Shown piece by piece: positions 25,015 to 34,266 of a DNA stretch of 63,340 nt; the first letter of the stretch is position 1; the number at the start of each line of letters is the position of its first letter. A program made the translations under genes and the position numbers. The stretch is from an uncultured Erysipelotrichaceae bacterium (GTDB taxonomy: Bacteria; Bacillota_I; Bacilli_A; Erysipelotrichales; Erysipelotrichaceae), in NCBI GenBank assembly GCA_902793635.1, contig CADBEA010000010.1, positions 1 through 63,340 of the forward strand, written 5' to 3'. The notes under the pieces are model-generated. The model was not told the origin of the DNA. It ran no database searches and saw only the letters and a program-made list of their open reading frames with translations.

Positions 25015-26968
25015 ACTGAAACGGATCATGATTATTCTCATCGCCATTCAGCTGGTTGTTCTGGCTGTTCTCTGGCTGTGGCTGAAGCAGGAAGTCCTGC
25101 TGCCGTTTATCGTCGTGCTGATTGAAGGCGGCGCCATGTTCTACCTGTTCGAGCAGTTCCAGAGCGTTTCGGAAGAGCAGTCGATCGGTGTCAAGAACGC
25201 CCTGGGCAGCACCGCCCGTGAGGCATATCTCAGCGGCGGTATCGGCATCCTGATCTATGACGACGACTATGTCGTAACCTGGATGAGTGAACTGTTTGCC
25301 GAGCGCGGCATTGACAGGGTCGGCTACAAGCTGCTGACCTGGGTGCCGGAAGCGGACGATCTGATCTCCGGCAAATCCGACACGGTCACGATCAACCTCG
25401 ATGACCGCATCTATGAGATCCGCCGCAAGGAGGATGCCCAGATCATCTTCTTCAAGGACATCACCGAGCTCAGCAACTACAAGGAAAGATATGCCAACGA
25501 ACATGTCGTCATCGGCATGCTCAGTTTCGACAACTATGAAGAAAGCACCCAGTATCTTGACGAAGGTGAAGTCTCAGCCGTCAATATGGCTGTCCGCACA
25601 CCGGTCAACGAATACTGTTCCCAGCACGGCATTCTGTTCCGCCGTCTGAACAACCACAACCGTTATATGCTGGTTCTGAATGAGAAGATCTTCAACGATC
25701 TTGTTGCTGATCATTTCTCGATACTGAACAAAGTCCGCAAGGCAGCCCAGAAGATGGATGTTTCCATTACCCTGTCGATGGCCTTTGCCCGAGGTTCTTC
25801 CGATTTCCTGGAAATGGATGAAATGGTATCCAAACTGATGGATCTCGCGACGACCCGCGGCGGCGACCAGGTAGCCGTGCAGGCAGCCGGCGGCGAAGTC
25901 AAATACTTCGGCGGTTCTTCGGAAGCGGCGGAAAAGCGCAGCCGTGTCAGAGTACGTGTCATGTCACATGCCCTGCGTGATCTGATGCTGGCATCATCCA
26001 ACGTCATTGTCTGCGGTCATAAGACAGCTGACTTTGACTGTATCGGTTCGGCTCTCTGTCTTTCCCGCATGGCAGCCGCCCTGCGCAGACCGTGTGTGAT
26101 CATCGCCAAGACAGGCGGTATCGAAGAAAAACTGGAAGCGGCCATGAAAGCCAATGAGGCGGAACTGAAGAAGGAAGTCACATTCGTGACGGAAGGAGAA
26201 GCCATCAACCAGCTGCAGGACAACACGCTGGTCATCATGACCGACCACCATAACGTCAAGCAGTCCAACGGCGCCAAGGTCCTGGAACTGGCCAAGAAGG
26301 TCGTTGTCATCGACCATCACCGCCGTTCCACCGACATGGGTGTCAAACCGGTGCTCGTCTATATCGAAGCCGGCGCATCCTCGACCTGCGAACTGCTGAC
26401 GGAAATGATTCCGTTCGTATCAAGACGTACCGATATCAGTGAAACCGCGGCGACCTTCATGCTTGCCGGTATGATCATCGACACCCAGAGATGGCGGGTA
26501 CGTACCGGTGCGAGAACCTATGAGGCAGCCAGTGAACTGCGTAAGATGGGTGCCGATCCGCAGAAGGCCTATGACTATCTGAAGGATACCTATGACGAAT
26601 TCGCTCTGAAGAGCGCCGTGATGTCGAACAGTGAGAAACTGCCGGGCGGCATTATGATTGCGCCGGTCAGCGAACGCGGCGTGTCACGTTCCCTGATTTC
26701 CCAGGTGGCGGATTCCCTGCTGTCGATTCAGGATGTCAACGCGGCCTTTGTCATCGCGGACAATGAAAAAGGCGAGACCTGCATCTCAGCCCGCTCCAAC
26801 GGGACGATCAACGTGCAGCGCATCATGGAAATGATGGGCGGCGGCGGTCATCTTGCGGCGGCGGCCCTGCAGCGTCCGAAAACAACCGTAGAAGCCCTGC
26901 GTACTGAACTGATCAGCACGCTGGAGACATATTTCAAGGAGGAAAAAGCAGATGAGAGTAATTCTTAA
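24995..26968 (+). CDS. gdpP: cyclic-di-AMP phosphodiesterase GdpP
   Basis: The 657-aa protein has two N-terminal membrane helices (about 9-50), a PAS-like region (about 60-150), a degenerate GGDEF domain (about 170-300), and DHH/DHHA1 phosphodiesterase domains. Metal-binding motifs are TADFDCIGSAL (near 344), TDHH and VVIDHHRRS (near 437), and GGGGHLAAAA near the C-terminus. It hydrolyses c-di-AMP, the second messenger controlling potassium and osmotic balance and cell-wall stress. The start follows GGAGGAG. The order yybS-gdpP-rplI-dnaB is conserved in Firmicutes. rplI overlaps its end by 17 bp. Confidence 0.96.
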   Translation: MHQKINKLKRIMIILIAIQLVVLAVLWLWLKQEVLLPFIVVLIEGGAMFYLFEQFQSVSEEQSIGVKNALGSTAREAYLSGGIGILIYDDDYVVTWMSELFAERGIDRVGYKLLTWVPEADDLISGKSDTVTINLDDRIYEIRRKEDAQIIFFKDITELSNYKERYANEHVVIGMLSFDNYEESTQYLDEGEVSAVNMAVRTPVNEYCSQHGILFRRLNNHNRYMLVLNEKIFNDLVADHFSILNKVRKAAQKMDVSITLSMAFARGSSDFLEMDEMVSKLMDLATTRGGDQVAVQAAGGEVKYFGGSSEAAEKRSRVRVRVMSHALRDLMLASSNVIVCGHKTADFDCIGSALCLSRMAAALRRPCVIIAKTGGIEEKLEAAMKANEAELKKEVTFVTEGEAINQLQDNTLVIMTDHHNVKQSNGAKVLELAKKVVVIDHHRRSTDMGVKPVLVYIEAGASSTCELLTEMIPFVSRRTDISETAATFMLAGMIIDTQRWRVRTGARTYEAASELRKMGADPQKAYDYLKDTYDEFALKSAVMSNSEKLPGGIMIAPVSERGVSRSLISQVADSLLSIQDVNAAFVIADNEKGETCISARSNGTINVQRIMEMMGGGGHLAAAALQRPKTTVEALRTELISTLETYFKEEKADESNS

Positions 26969-27398
26969 ACAGGATGTGAAAAAGGTCGGCAAGAAAGGCG
27001 ATATCGTCAATGTGGCCGACGGATATGCCCGCAATTTTCTGATTGCCAGAGGACTGGCTGTGGCAGAGACAAAAAAGAGCCTTGAGATCCTGTCGGATCA
27101 GAAGGCTGTGGAAGCTGCCGAAGAAGCGAAACGGGAAGAAGAAGCGAGAGAAACTGCTGCCCGTCTTGAAAAGATGATGCTGACCTTCCAGGTCAAATCC
27201 GGCAAGGAAGGCAAGGTGTTCGGCTCGGTTTCCACCAAGCAGATTGCCGAAGCCCTGAACAAACAGGGTATTAAGATCGACAAGCGCAAGATCCTTGACA
27301 CCAGCCCGATCCAGAGCCTTGGTGTCACAAAAGTGCGTGTCGAACTGCACAAGAACGTCATCGGCACGATCCGGGTCCAGCTGCTCGGGAGTGAATGA
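26952..27398 (+). CDS. rplI: 50S ribosomal protein L9
   Basis: The 148-aa protein begins MRVILKQDVKKVGKKGDIV and includes the L9 signature VADGYARNFLIARGLA, the long connecting helix (about 45-75, charged) and the C-terminal domain. L9 binds 23S rRNA near the L1 stalk and helps maintain reading frame. The ATG follows AAGGAGG inside the gdpP end, and the gene overlaps dnaB by four bases. Confidence 0.98.
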   Translation: MRVILKQDVKKVGKKGDIVNVADGYARNFLIARGLAVAETKKSLEILSDQKAVEAAEEAKREEEARETAARLEKMMLTFQVKSGKEGKVFGSVSTKQIAEALNKQGIKIDKRKILDTSPIQSLGVTKVRVELHKNVIGTIRVQLLGSE

Positions 27399-28750
27399 TC
27401 ATGGCCAGAGTGTTACCCTCTGCCCCGGAGGCAGAAGCCACCCTGCTTGGCAACATGATGGTTTATCCGTCCGCGGCGCGTATTGCCATGGAGGAAGGCC
27501 TGAGTGAAGAGGACTTCTTCGTCGAAGCCAACCGGCGGATCTTTCTCGCCATCGACAGCCTGTATAAACAGGGCGAAAGAATTGACCTGACAACCGTTGT
27601 GACCCGTCTGAAGGATATGGACATGCTGGACAAATGCGGCGGCGTTTCCTATCTGTCCGATCTGTCCGACGCTTCCGTTACCAGCGCCAATGTCAAAAGC
27701 TATGTCAACATGGTCCATGACAAGGCGGTCGTCCGAAAGATGATCGAAGCGGCGGAAACGCTGGCGGATGAAGGCTACAGCGGCCAGACGGATATCAACG
27801 AATATCTCGACGCGTGCGAGAAAGCCGTGCTGGAGATTTCCCGCAACCGCCGCACCAATGAATTCCGCACATCACCGGAACTGATCACCGGCGTGCTGGA
27901 GAATATTCAGAAAATGTCCGACAATCGGACCGATATCACCGGTCTGAAAACCGGCTTCAACGATTTCGATCACACCCTGCATGGTTTGCAGAAGGGTGAC
28001 CTGATCGTTCTGGCTGCCCGTCCGGCCATGGGCAAGACCGCTGTGGCCCTGAATATGGCGATGAATGTCGCCGCCTATCAGCCGCGCGGCGCGGTTGCCA
28101 TCTTCTCGCTGGAAATGGCAGCTGAACAGCTGGCCATGCGTCTGCTCAGCGCCAAGAGCCATATCCCCGGCGACAAACTGCGAACCGGCCGACTGACGGA
28201 TGCCGACTGGAACCGTCTGAACGAAGCAGCCGGTGAACTGAAGATGTCCAATATCTATATCGATGACACATCGATGATCAAGGTGCCGGAGATTTTCTCC
28301 AAGTGCCGCCGTCTGAAAGCGGATGTCGGTCTGAACCTGGTATTGATCGACTATATTCAGCTGATCACCGCTTCCGGAAACAGACGCAATGAAAACCGTC
28401 AGCAGGAGATTTCCGATATCTCCCGTAACCTGAAAGCACTGGCCAGAGAACTGGAAGTTCCGGTCATTGCCCTTTCCCAGCTGAGCCGAAGTGTCGAACA
28501 GCGTGACAACAAGCATCCGATGCTCAGTGACCTGCGTGAATCAGGTGCCATTGAACAGGATGCCGATATCGTTCTGATGCTGTACAGAGAAGCCTACTAT
28601 GACGAGGCAATCAGAGAACAGGCGCAGAAGGACGGCAACGAACGTCTGGAAATCAATATTGCCAAGCACCGTAACGGTGCGACCCGCAAGGTGTATCTCG
28701 CTTTTGAAAATACCACCAACGCTTTATACAACATCGCTTCTGAACAGTGA
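27395..28750 (+). CDS. dnaB: replicative DNA helicase DnaB
   Basis: The 451-aa protein has the N-terminal DnaB domain (LPSAPEAEATLLGNM, about 6-20) and a RecA-like core. The core carries Walker A AARPAMGKTA (about 207-216), Walker B LVLIDYIQLI and the DnaB-specific SRSVEQRDNKHPMLSDLRESG. It unwinds DNA at replication forks (DnaC in B. subtilis naming). Its start overlaps the rplI stop. It is downstream of rplI, as in many Firmicutes. Confidence 0.97.
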   Translation: MIMARVLPSAPEAEATLLGNMMVYPSAARIAMEEGLSEEDFFVEANRRIFLAIDSLYKQGERIDLTTVVTRLKDMDMLDKCGGVSYLSDLSDASVTSANVKSYVNMVHDKAVVRKMIEAAETLADEGYSGQTDINEYLDACEKAVLEISRNRRTNEFRTSPELITGVLENIQKMSDNRTDITGLKTGFNDFDHTLHGLQKGDLIVLAARPAMGKTAVALNMAMNVAAYQPRGAVAIFSLEMAAEQLAMRLLSAKSHIPGDKLRTGRLTDADWNRLNEAAGELKMSNIYIDDTSMIKVPEIFSKCRRLKADVGLNLVLIDYIQLITASGNRRNENRQQEISDISRNLKALARELEVPVIALSQLSRSVEQRDNKHPMLSDLRESGAIEQDADIVLMLYREAYYDEAIREQAQKDGNERLEINIAKHRNGATRKVYLAFENTTNALYNIASEQ

Positions 28751-28771
28751 CAATAGAAAAGGAGAGCTGCG

Positions 28772-30271
28772 ATGAAAAGAATTCTGACAGTCATAATATG
28801 TTTTGCGGCATCTGTTTTCATCGTGTTATTCGGCAGCTCCTTTTTCTCTGAAAAGCTATCAGCCGGTGACCGGGTGATCGGTTTGTTTGATCAGCATGTG
28901 ACGGAAGTGACCGAACGGCCGCAGATCGTGCATATGCTGTATCAGGACGGCAATCTGATCGGTGCTGTGCGCAATACCGCCCGTCTCGATCAGATGCTGA
29001 AGGATGTCTACAGCGAACGCTATGAAGACGATTTCCCCGGTTCCCGGCTCGATCTCGGCATGGATGTCTATCTGACCGAAGAGGAAAGCTACTTTGTCTA
29101 TGAAGACGCAGATGATGAGATTCTTGCCTATATCGACGACAACCGGCTGTTCACCCTGGAAGCGACAGCCATCAGTTTCGCCGATGAAGAAGGTGTCTAC
29201 GCCCGTATCTTCGTCAGTAACCAGGATATCTACGAAAGCGCGATGAACACCTATATCTCGTATTTCGTGGATCCTTCGGCAATTGTCGGTTCACAGCAGT
29301 CTGCTCTGACAACCTACGGCAGCCGTGATGTCAGCGTTTCGATTCCCCAGACGATTTCCATCAGCCGTGACTACGCGCCGATCGAAGAAATCAAGAAAAC
29401 GGAATACGAAGTTCTCGAATATCTGAAATACGGTGATGATCCGCAGCTGGAATACTATACCGTGCAGGCTTATGACACGGTGGCCGGTGTCGGCTCCAAG
29501 AATCACGGTCTCTCAGCGACCCAGGTCATGAACATCAACCGTGACAAGATCTCCAGTGTCGATCAGCTCCTCAAGGAAGGCGATGAACTGTGTGTTACCT
29601 ATTTCACACCGCCGATCGATATCATCGTTGAAAAAGACAGTCTCAGACAGATGCCGGTCTATTTCGAAACGGCCTATGTGGAGGATTCCAATCTGATCCT
29701 CGGTGAGCGGGAAGTGCGGCAGAACGGCATCAACGGTGCCCGCAATGTTCTCTATGCCGAACGCTGGATCAATGGTGTTCTGGTCAACGGTACCGAGAAA
29801 TCGAGCGTCATGATCCAGGAGCCGCAGAGTGAAGTCATTGCCCTGGGAACCCAGCAGCTGCCTGACGTCGGCACCGGTGTTTACCGCTTCCCGGTGGAAA
29901 ATCCGGCTATCTCATGCGGTTACGGCTGTTACTTCGGCCACGAAGGCACCGACATCGTCAACCAGTATGACCGCTGGGGCGATGTCTACGCGGCTGATAC
30001 CGGCGTCATTGAAACCAATGCCTATCAGGCGATCAACGGCAACTATGTCGTGATCAATCACAATAACGGATATAAAACGTACTACGGCCACATGCGCGAG
30101 CTGAGCGAACTGCCGGAAGGTACGATCGTAACGAAAGGACAGATGATCGGTCATATCGGCATGACTGGTCTGGCGACAGGACCGCACGTGCACTTCATGG
30201 TGCAGATCGGCGACAAGAACGTCGATGCCTGCAACGGCTACCTGCCGTGTGATACGGTGCCTTACCAATGA
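28772..30271 (+). CDS. M23 metallopeptidase with LysM- and G5-like domains
   Basis: The 499-aa protein has an N-terminal signal or anchor (about 5-25), a long N-terminal region, a LysM-like segment (about 226-276), a G5-like segment (about 285-355) and a C-terminal M23 peptidase. The zinc ligands are visible in GHEGTD (389-394) and GPHVHF (471-476). It is expected to cleave peptidoglycan cross-bridges at the cell surface. Such a gene lies beside walJ in several Firmicutes, linking cell-wall turnover to the Wal region. The start has GGAGAG upstream. The walJ start overlaps its stop by four bases. Confidence 0.93.
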   Translation: MKRILTVIICFAASVFIVLFGSSFFSEKLSAGDRVIGLFDQHVTEVTERPQIVHMLYQDGNLIGAVRNTARLDQMLKDVYSERYEDDFPGSRLDLGMDVYLTEEESYFVYEDADDEILAYIDDNRLFTLEATAISFADEEGVYARIFVSNQDIYESAMNTYISYFVDPSAIVGSQQSALTTYGSRDVSVSIPQTISISRDYAPIEEIKKTEYEVLEYLKYGDDPQLEYYTVQAYDTVAGVGSKNHGLSATQVMNINRDKISSVDQLLKEGDELCVTYFTPPIDIIVEKDSLRQMPVYFETAYVEDSNLILGEREVRQNGINGARNVLYAERWINGVLVNGTEKSSVMIQEPQSEVIALGTQQLPDVGTGVYRFPVENPAISCGYGCYFGHEGTDIVNQYDRWGDVYAADTGVIETNAYQAINGNYVVINHNNGYKTYYGHMRELSELPEGTIVTKGQMIGHIGMTGLATGPHVHFMVQIGDKNVDACNGYLPCDTVPYQ

Positions 30272-31086
30272 TGCGTTTCGCTCTTCTGGCAAGCGGCTCC
30301 AAAGGCAACTGCTTTGTCGTCCGTGACGGGGCGACCTGTCTGGTCATCGACTGCGGTTCGACCCTGAAGTATCTGCGTTCCTGCTTTGCCAGTCTGCAGG
30401 TGAGCAGGGATGACATCAGTGCCGTGCTGATCACCCATGATCACAGCGACCACATTGCCCAGATCCGTCATTTTGCCGGTTTTGAAATGTATTCGCCGGT
30501 GGATATTGCCGATATCTGCCATGCCAACGTAGTCAGCCGCATTCCGTTTTCCGTCGGCTCGCTGACCATCACACCGCTGGCTCTGTCCCATGATGCCCGC
30601 AACACGAGCGGCTACATCATTGGAAACGGTCAGGAAAAACTGGTGTATATCACCGATACCGGCTACGTCAACGAAAGCTATCTGCCGCTGATTGCCGGCG
30701 CTGACTATTACGTCATGGAAAGCAATCATGATCCGGCGATGTTGATGCGGACCCGCCGTCCGCAGTATCTCAAAGCGCGGATCTACAGCGACCAGGGACA
30801 TCTGTGCAATCAGGACTGCGCTGATATCCTCGCCCGCTGCATCAGTCCCGACACCAGGATGATCATCCTGGCCCATATATCCCAGGAGGCGAACACCCGT
30901 GAACTCGCCCTGGAAACGACGGCTTCGCGGCTGCGGAAACAGCCCGAAAGGATCGGCCGTGATCTGGTCGTCTGCGCCGCCGGACAGTTTGAAATGATCA
31001 GGAAAGGAGACAGCCATGAAGAAATGGATCCTGGTACTGTTTGCTGGTTTGCTGGTATGGAATCTCTGGCTGACCGTCAGTCTTAA
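30268..31086 (+). CDS. walJ: WalJ/YycJ-family MBL-fold metallohydrolase
   Basis: The 272-aa metallo-beta-lactamase-fold protein has THDHSDH (56-62) and further ligand motifs (LSHDAR, ESNHD and LAHIS). Length and sequence fit YycJ/WalJ, a predicted nuclease connected with cell division and wall homeostasis. The usual walRKHI genes are not upstream; the gene sits instead behind the M23 peptidase gene. Its C-terminus overlaps the next gene by 71 bp, so the last ~23 residues share DNA with the HtrA-like start. That is unusually long for this window. Confidence 0.9.
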   Translation: MMRFALLASGSKGNCFVVRDGATCLVIDCGSTLKYLRSCFASLQVSRDDISAVLITHDHSDHIAQIRHFAGFEMYSPVDIADICHANVVSRIPFSVGSLTITPLALSHDARNTSGYIIGNGQEKLVYITDTGYVNESYLPLIAGADYYVMESNHDPAMLMRTRRPQYLKARIYSDQGHLCNQDCADILARCISPDTRMIILAHISQEANTRELALETTASRLRKQPERIGRDLVVCAAGQFEMIRKGDSHEEMDPGTVCWFAGMESLADRQS

Positions 31087-32038
31087 TTCCCTCAGTGACC
31101 CGGCACCGGGCACACCGCAGATCACCCAGACGACGGTCACCGACTATACGACCGACCTGACCGGTATTCTGGAAGCCAACCGCAGTTCTGTCGTCTCAAT
31201 TCAGAGCGGCACCCGTACCGGCAGCGGCTTTGTCTACAGCCGTGAGGAAAGTGATCTGTATATTATTACCAGCAGCGATCTGTATTCCGACAGCGGTGAA
31301 GTGACCGTATTCTTTGACAGCAGCGCACCGCTTACAGCATCCATTGTCGGCCGTGATGAAGCGACCGGTGTGATGTTACTGAAACTGCAGCCCGGCTTTG
31401 AAGTGCGCATCAGCAGGCTGGCTGACAGTTCCCTGATCGAACAGGGTGAATATGTGCTGGCGGTCAGCGGCCGCAGAAACAGCACCGGCAGCAATATGGT
31501 CAGTTTCGGTATCGTCTCCGAACCGGGCCAACGCCGTCTCATGAGTGCCACACTGTGGCCGGCCAGCATGATCGAAACGGATGCTCAGATCGTCCAGGAC
31601 TGCATCGGCGGTCCGCTGCTTGATCAGGGCGGCGCCGTGATCGGCATGCTGCAGGGACGCAGCACGGTCGGCAGTGAACGTCTCAGTGTCGCTGTCAGTA
31701 TCAATGAAGTGAAACTGGCTGCCGAAGAACTGAAGACTAACGGATCCGTTACCCGTGGCTCACTGGGGACCGTGACCCGCAGTGTCGCGGATCTGCGTTC
31801 CTATGAAAAGAGCACCCGCGGTCTGCAGCTGGATGCTGTGACCGGTGTGCTGGTATGTGATGTGCTGAGCGACAACGGCATTCAGCCAGGTGACGTGTTG
31901 CTGCAGATCAACGGCGAAACGATCCGCAACAGCAATGATCTGATGAACCGGCTGTATCAGTTACAGTCCGGCGATACTGTCGAACTGCAGGTTTTCCGTG
32001 ATCACGAAACGATCATGCTGAGTGTGGTGCTGGAATAA
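31016..32038 (+). CDS. HtrA-like PDZ protein lacking the catalytic triad
   Basis: The 340-aa protein has an N-terminal membrane anchor (about 4-24), an HtrA/DegP trypsin fold (about 50-235) and a C-terminal PDZ domain (about 245-340, with GVLVCDVLSDNGIQPGDVLLQING). It occupies the usual htrA place between walJ and rlmH. Aligned to DegP, the catalytic His is D88 (YIITSSDLY), the Asp is G118 (VGRDEATGVMLL), and the Ser is I197 (DCIGGP for GNSGG). It therefore should not be a serine protease and may be a binding or chaperone-like paralogue. The ATG follows AAGGAG inside walJ, and rlmH overlaps its stop. Confidence 0.9.
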   Translation: MKKWILVLFAGLLVWNLWLTVSLNSLSDPAPGTPQITQTTVTDYTTDLTGILEANRSSVVSIQSGTRTGSGFVYSREESDLYIITSSDLYSDSGEVTVFFDSSAPLTASIVGRDEATGVMLLKLQPGFEVRISRLADSSLIEQGEYVLAVSGRRNSTGSNMVSFGIVSEPGQRRLMSATLWPASMIETDAQIVQDCIGGPLLDQGGAVIGMLQGRSTVGSERLSVAVSINEVKLAAEELKTNGSVTRGSLGTVTRSVADLRSYEKSTRGLQLDAVTGVLVCDVLSDNGIQPGDVLLQINGETIRNSNDLMNRLYQLQSGDTVELQVFRDHETIMLSVVLE

Positions 32039-32514
32039 TGATCCGTATCGTTGCCTGCGGCCGCGTGAAGGAAAAATGGATGCAGGAAGGCATTCAGGAA
32101 TACCTGAAACGGATCAGGCCGTACGAAAAAATCGAAGTGTGCGAAGTGGCGGACGAAAAAGCACCGGAAAGCAATTCGGAAGCGGAAAACACGATCGTCA
32201 AGAATAAAGAAGGGGAAAAGATCCTGAAGCAGCTGCGTGATGACGAGTATGTCATCCTGCTGGATCTGGCCGGCAAAACGTGTGACTCGGTCGGTCTGGC
32301 GGAGAAGATCCAGGATCTTTACAACCATTCCAAAAGCCGTATCGCCTTTGTCATCGGCGGTTCGCTGGGAGTTTCCGATGCACTGATCAGAAGGGCGGAC
32401 ATGCGCTGGAAACTGTCGGACAACACGTTACCGCATCAGCTGTGCCGCATCATCGTCCTGGAACAGATCTACCGCAGCTTCCGTATCCTCCATCATGAGC
32501 CTTATCATAAGTGA
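32038..32514 (+). CDS. rlmH: 23S rRNA (pseudouridine-1915-N3)-methyltransferase
   Basis: This 158-aa SPOUT methyltransferase has the RlmH landmarks IVACGRVKEKWMQEGIQEY, FVIGGSLGVSD and KLSDNTLPHQLCRIIVLEQIYR. It methylates pseudouridine 1915 in helix 69 of 23S rRNA. It is the last gene of the long operon, starts at the base where the HtrA-like gene ends, and is followed by a terminator. Confidence 0.97.
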   Translation: MIRIVACGRVKEKWMQEGIQEYLKRIRPYEKIEVCEVADEKAPESNSEAENTIVKNKEGEKILKQLRDDEYVILLDLAGKTCDSVGLAEKIQDLYNHSKSRIAFVIGGSLGVSDALIRRADMRWKLSDNTLPHQLCRIIVLEQIYRSFRILHHEPYHK

Positions 32515-32546
32515 ATCCTCTATCTGATCGCAGGATTCGCTTTTTA
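32512..32546 (+). terminator. intrinsic terminator after rlmH
   Basis: GAATCCT (32513-32519) pairs with AGGATTC (32532-32538), followed by GC and a T run. Confidence 0.75.
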
Positions 32547-32551
32547 TGTTG

Positions 32552-32557
32552 TATAAT
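32552..32557 (+). promoter_or_regulatory. -10 box of malQ
   Basis: A perfect TATAAT lies 31 bp before malQ, directly after the rlmH terminator. No -35 match is clear. Confidence 0.5.
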
Positions 32558-32588
32558 TGAATGAGTTTTTCAAGGAGGACAATTTCAT

Positions 32589-34103
32589 ATGATCAGAAGT
32601 GCAGGGATTCTCATGCCGATCACATCATTGCCGTCGGAATACGGTATCGGCACGATGGGAAAGGCAGCCCGCGAGTTTATAGATTTTCTTTCCGACGCCG
32701 GCCAGACATTCTGGCAGATCCTGCCGGTCGGCCCGACCGGTTACGGCAATTCACCGTATCAGTCGCTTTCTTCCTTTGCCGGCAGCACCTATCTGATTGA
32801 TCTGGACGATCTGATCAGGGACGGCTATCTGAAGCAGGAGGAAGCGGATGCGGTTGTCTGGTACAAAGACATCGAACATGTCGACTACGGCATTCTGTAC
32901 AACGAACGCAACAAGCTTCTGCACAAAGCGACCGACCGTCTTGCCCTCAGGCATCCGGATGCTTATCTTGACTTTCTGAGAACGTCTTCCTGGCTGCGTG
33001 ACTACGCCGTATTCATGGCCATCAAGGATCATCAGAAGGGCAAGCCGTGGACCCAGTGGCCGCATGAACTGCGCCGCCATAACAGTGACGCGGTCAGAAG
33101 AATGGCGGAAGAATGCAAGGATGAAGTGCTTTTCTATGAGCGCGTGCAGTTCTTCTTCTTTGAACAGATGAAGGCAATGAAGAAATATGCCAATGACAGC
33201 GGCATTCAGATCATCGGCGACCTGCCGTTCTATATCGCAGCCGATTCCATCGATGTCTGGTCACATCCGGAACAGTTCGAAATGAACGACCGCAGTGAGA
33301 TGACATTTGTCTCCGGCTTCGGTCCGGACGGTGCTCATCCGCGCGGTCAGAAGTGGGGCAATCCGCTGTTCAACTGGGAACGCATGCGGCATGACAATTA
33401 CCGCTGGTGGATCGATCGGGTCGCGCATCTCGACAGTATGTGCGACATGATCCGTATCGATCATTTCCAGGGATATAATTCCTTCTTCGCGATTCCGGCC
33501 AATGACGAAGACGCGACGAGAGGCCATTGGCGCAAAGGTCCGGGTCTGGAACTGTTCCGCCTCATGGAACAGCGGCTCGGCAAACTGCAGATCATCGTCG
33601 AAGATCTCGGCCAGCTGACTCCGGAATTCATGGCCATGGTCAGAGAAAGCGGCTATCCGGGCATGAAGATCCTCCAGTATGCCTTTGATCCCAATGATCC
33701 GGGTTCTGTCTATATGCCGTTCCAGTATGACCATAACTCCGTGGTCTATACCGGCACCCATGACAACGACACTCTGATGGGCTGGAAGAACGACAAAAAC
33801 CAGACCGCCCGCATCAAACGGGCTACGGAATACCTCGGACTCAATGAGAAGGAAGGCTTTACCTGGGGAATTCTCAGAGCTGCCTACGGTTCTGTTTCCG
33901 ATCTTGCCATCGTTCAGATGCAGGATCTTCTCGAACTCGGCAGTGAAGCGCGCTTCAACGACCCAAGCGGCAAATCGCCGGCCTGGACATGGCGTGCGAA
34001 ACCGGGCGTGTTTAAAAAAGAACTGGCTGCCAAACTGAAGGAGAAGATGCTGCTGTACTGCCGCAACAACTGGCAGGCGAAACATCCTTCCGCCCAGCAC
34101 TGA
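32589..34103 (+). CDS. malQ: 4-alpha-glucanotransferase
   Basis: The 504-aa GH77 enzyme has GILMPITSLPSEYGIGTMG at the N-terminus, HPRGQKWGNPLFNW, RIDHFQGYNSFFAIP with the nucleophile Asp, IVEDLGQLT with the acid/base Glu, and GTHDNDTLMGW. It transfers alpha-1,4-glucan segments between maltooligosaccharides, which recycles the short chains released from glycogen or maltodextrin. The start follows AAGGAGG. It is monocistronic with its own -10 box and terminator, and it opens the carbohydrate block. Confidence 0.96.
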   Translation: MIRSAGILMPITSLPSEYGIGTMGKAAREFIDFLSDAGQTFWQILPVGPTGYGNSPYQSLSSFAGSTYLIDLDDLIRDGYLKQEEADAVVWYKDIEHVDYGILYNERNKLLHKATDRLALRHPDAYLDFLRTSSWLRDYAVFMAIKDHQKGKPWTQWPHELRRHNSDAVRRMAEECKDEVLFYERVQFFFFEQMKAMKKYANDSGIQIIGDLPFYIAADSIDVWSHPEQFEMNDRSEMTFVSGFGPDGAHPRGQKWGNPLFNWERMRHDNYRWWIDRVAHLDSMCDMIRIDHFQGYNSFFAIPANDEDATRGHWRKGPGLELFRLMEQRLGKLQIIVEDLGQLTPEFMAMVRESGYPGMKILQYAFDPNDPGSVYMPFQYDHNSVVYTGTHDNDTLMGWKNDKNQTARIKRATEYLGLNEKEGFTWGILRAAYGSVSDLAIVQMQDLLELGSEARFNDPSGKSPAWTWRAKPGVFKKELAAKLKEKMLLYCRNNWQAKHPSAQH

Positions 34104-34113
34104 AAACGATTCT

Positions 34114-34144
34114 GAAACCGGATGAAAAACATCCGGTTTTTTCT
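34114..34144 (+). terminator. intrinsic terminator after malQ
   Basis: AAACCGGATG (34115-34124) pairs with CATCCGGTTT (34130-34139), followed by more T. Confidence 0.9.
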
Positions 34145-34191
34145 TGTGCCGCAGGCTTTGCGGACCTATTCCGCGATCACTAAAAAACAAA

Positions 34192-34229
34192 TGTAACCGC
34201 TTGCGGAGCGTAGTCTATTGTATTAAAAT
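34192..34229 (+). promoter_or_regulatory. ptsH promoter with possible cre site
   Basis: TTGCGG (34201-34206) and TAAAAT (34224-34229) are 17 bp apart. TGTAACCGCTTGCG (34192-34205) covers the -35 hexamer and matches the CcpA cre consensus TGWNANCGNTNWCA at all defined positions except two at the right end. CcpA control is inference. Confidence 0.5.
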
Positions 34230-34266
34230 ACAAGTAGTCAATAAGAAACGGGAGGTATAATTCGAT

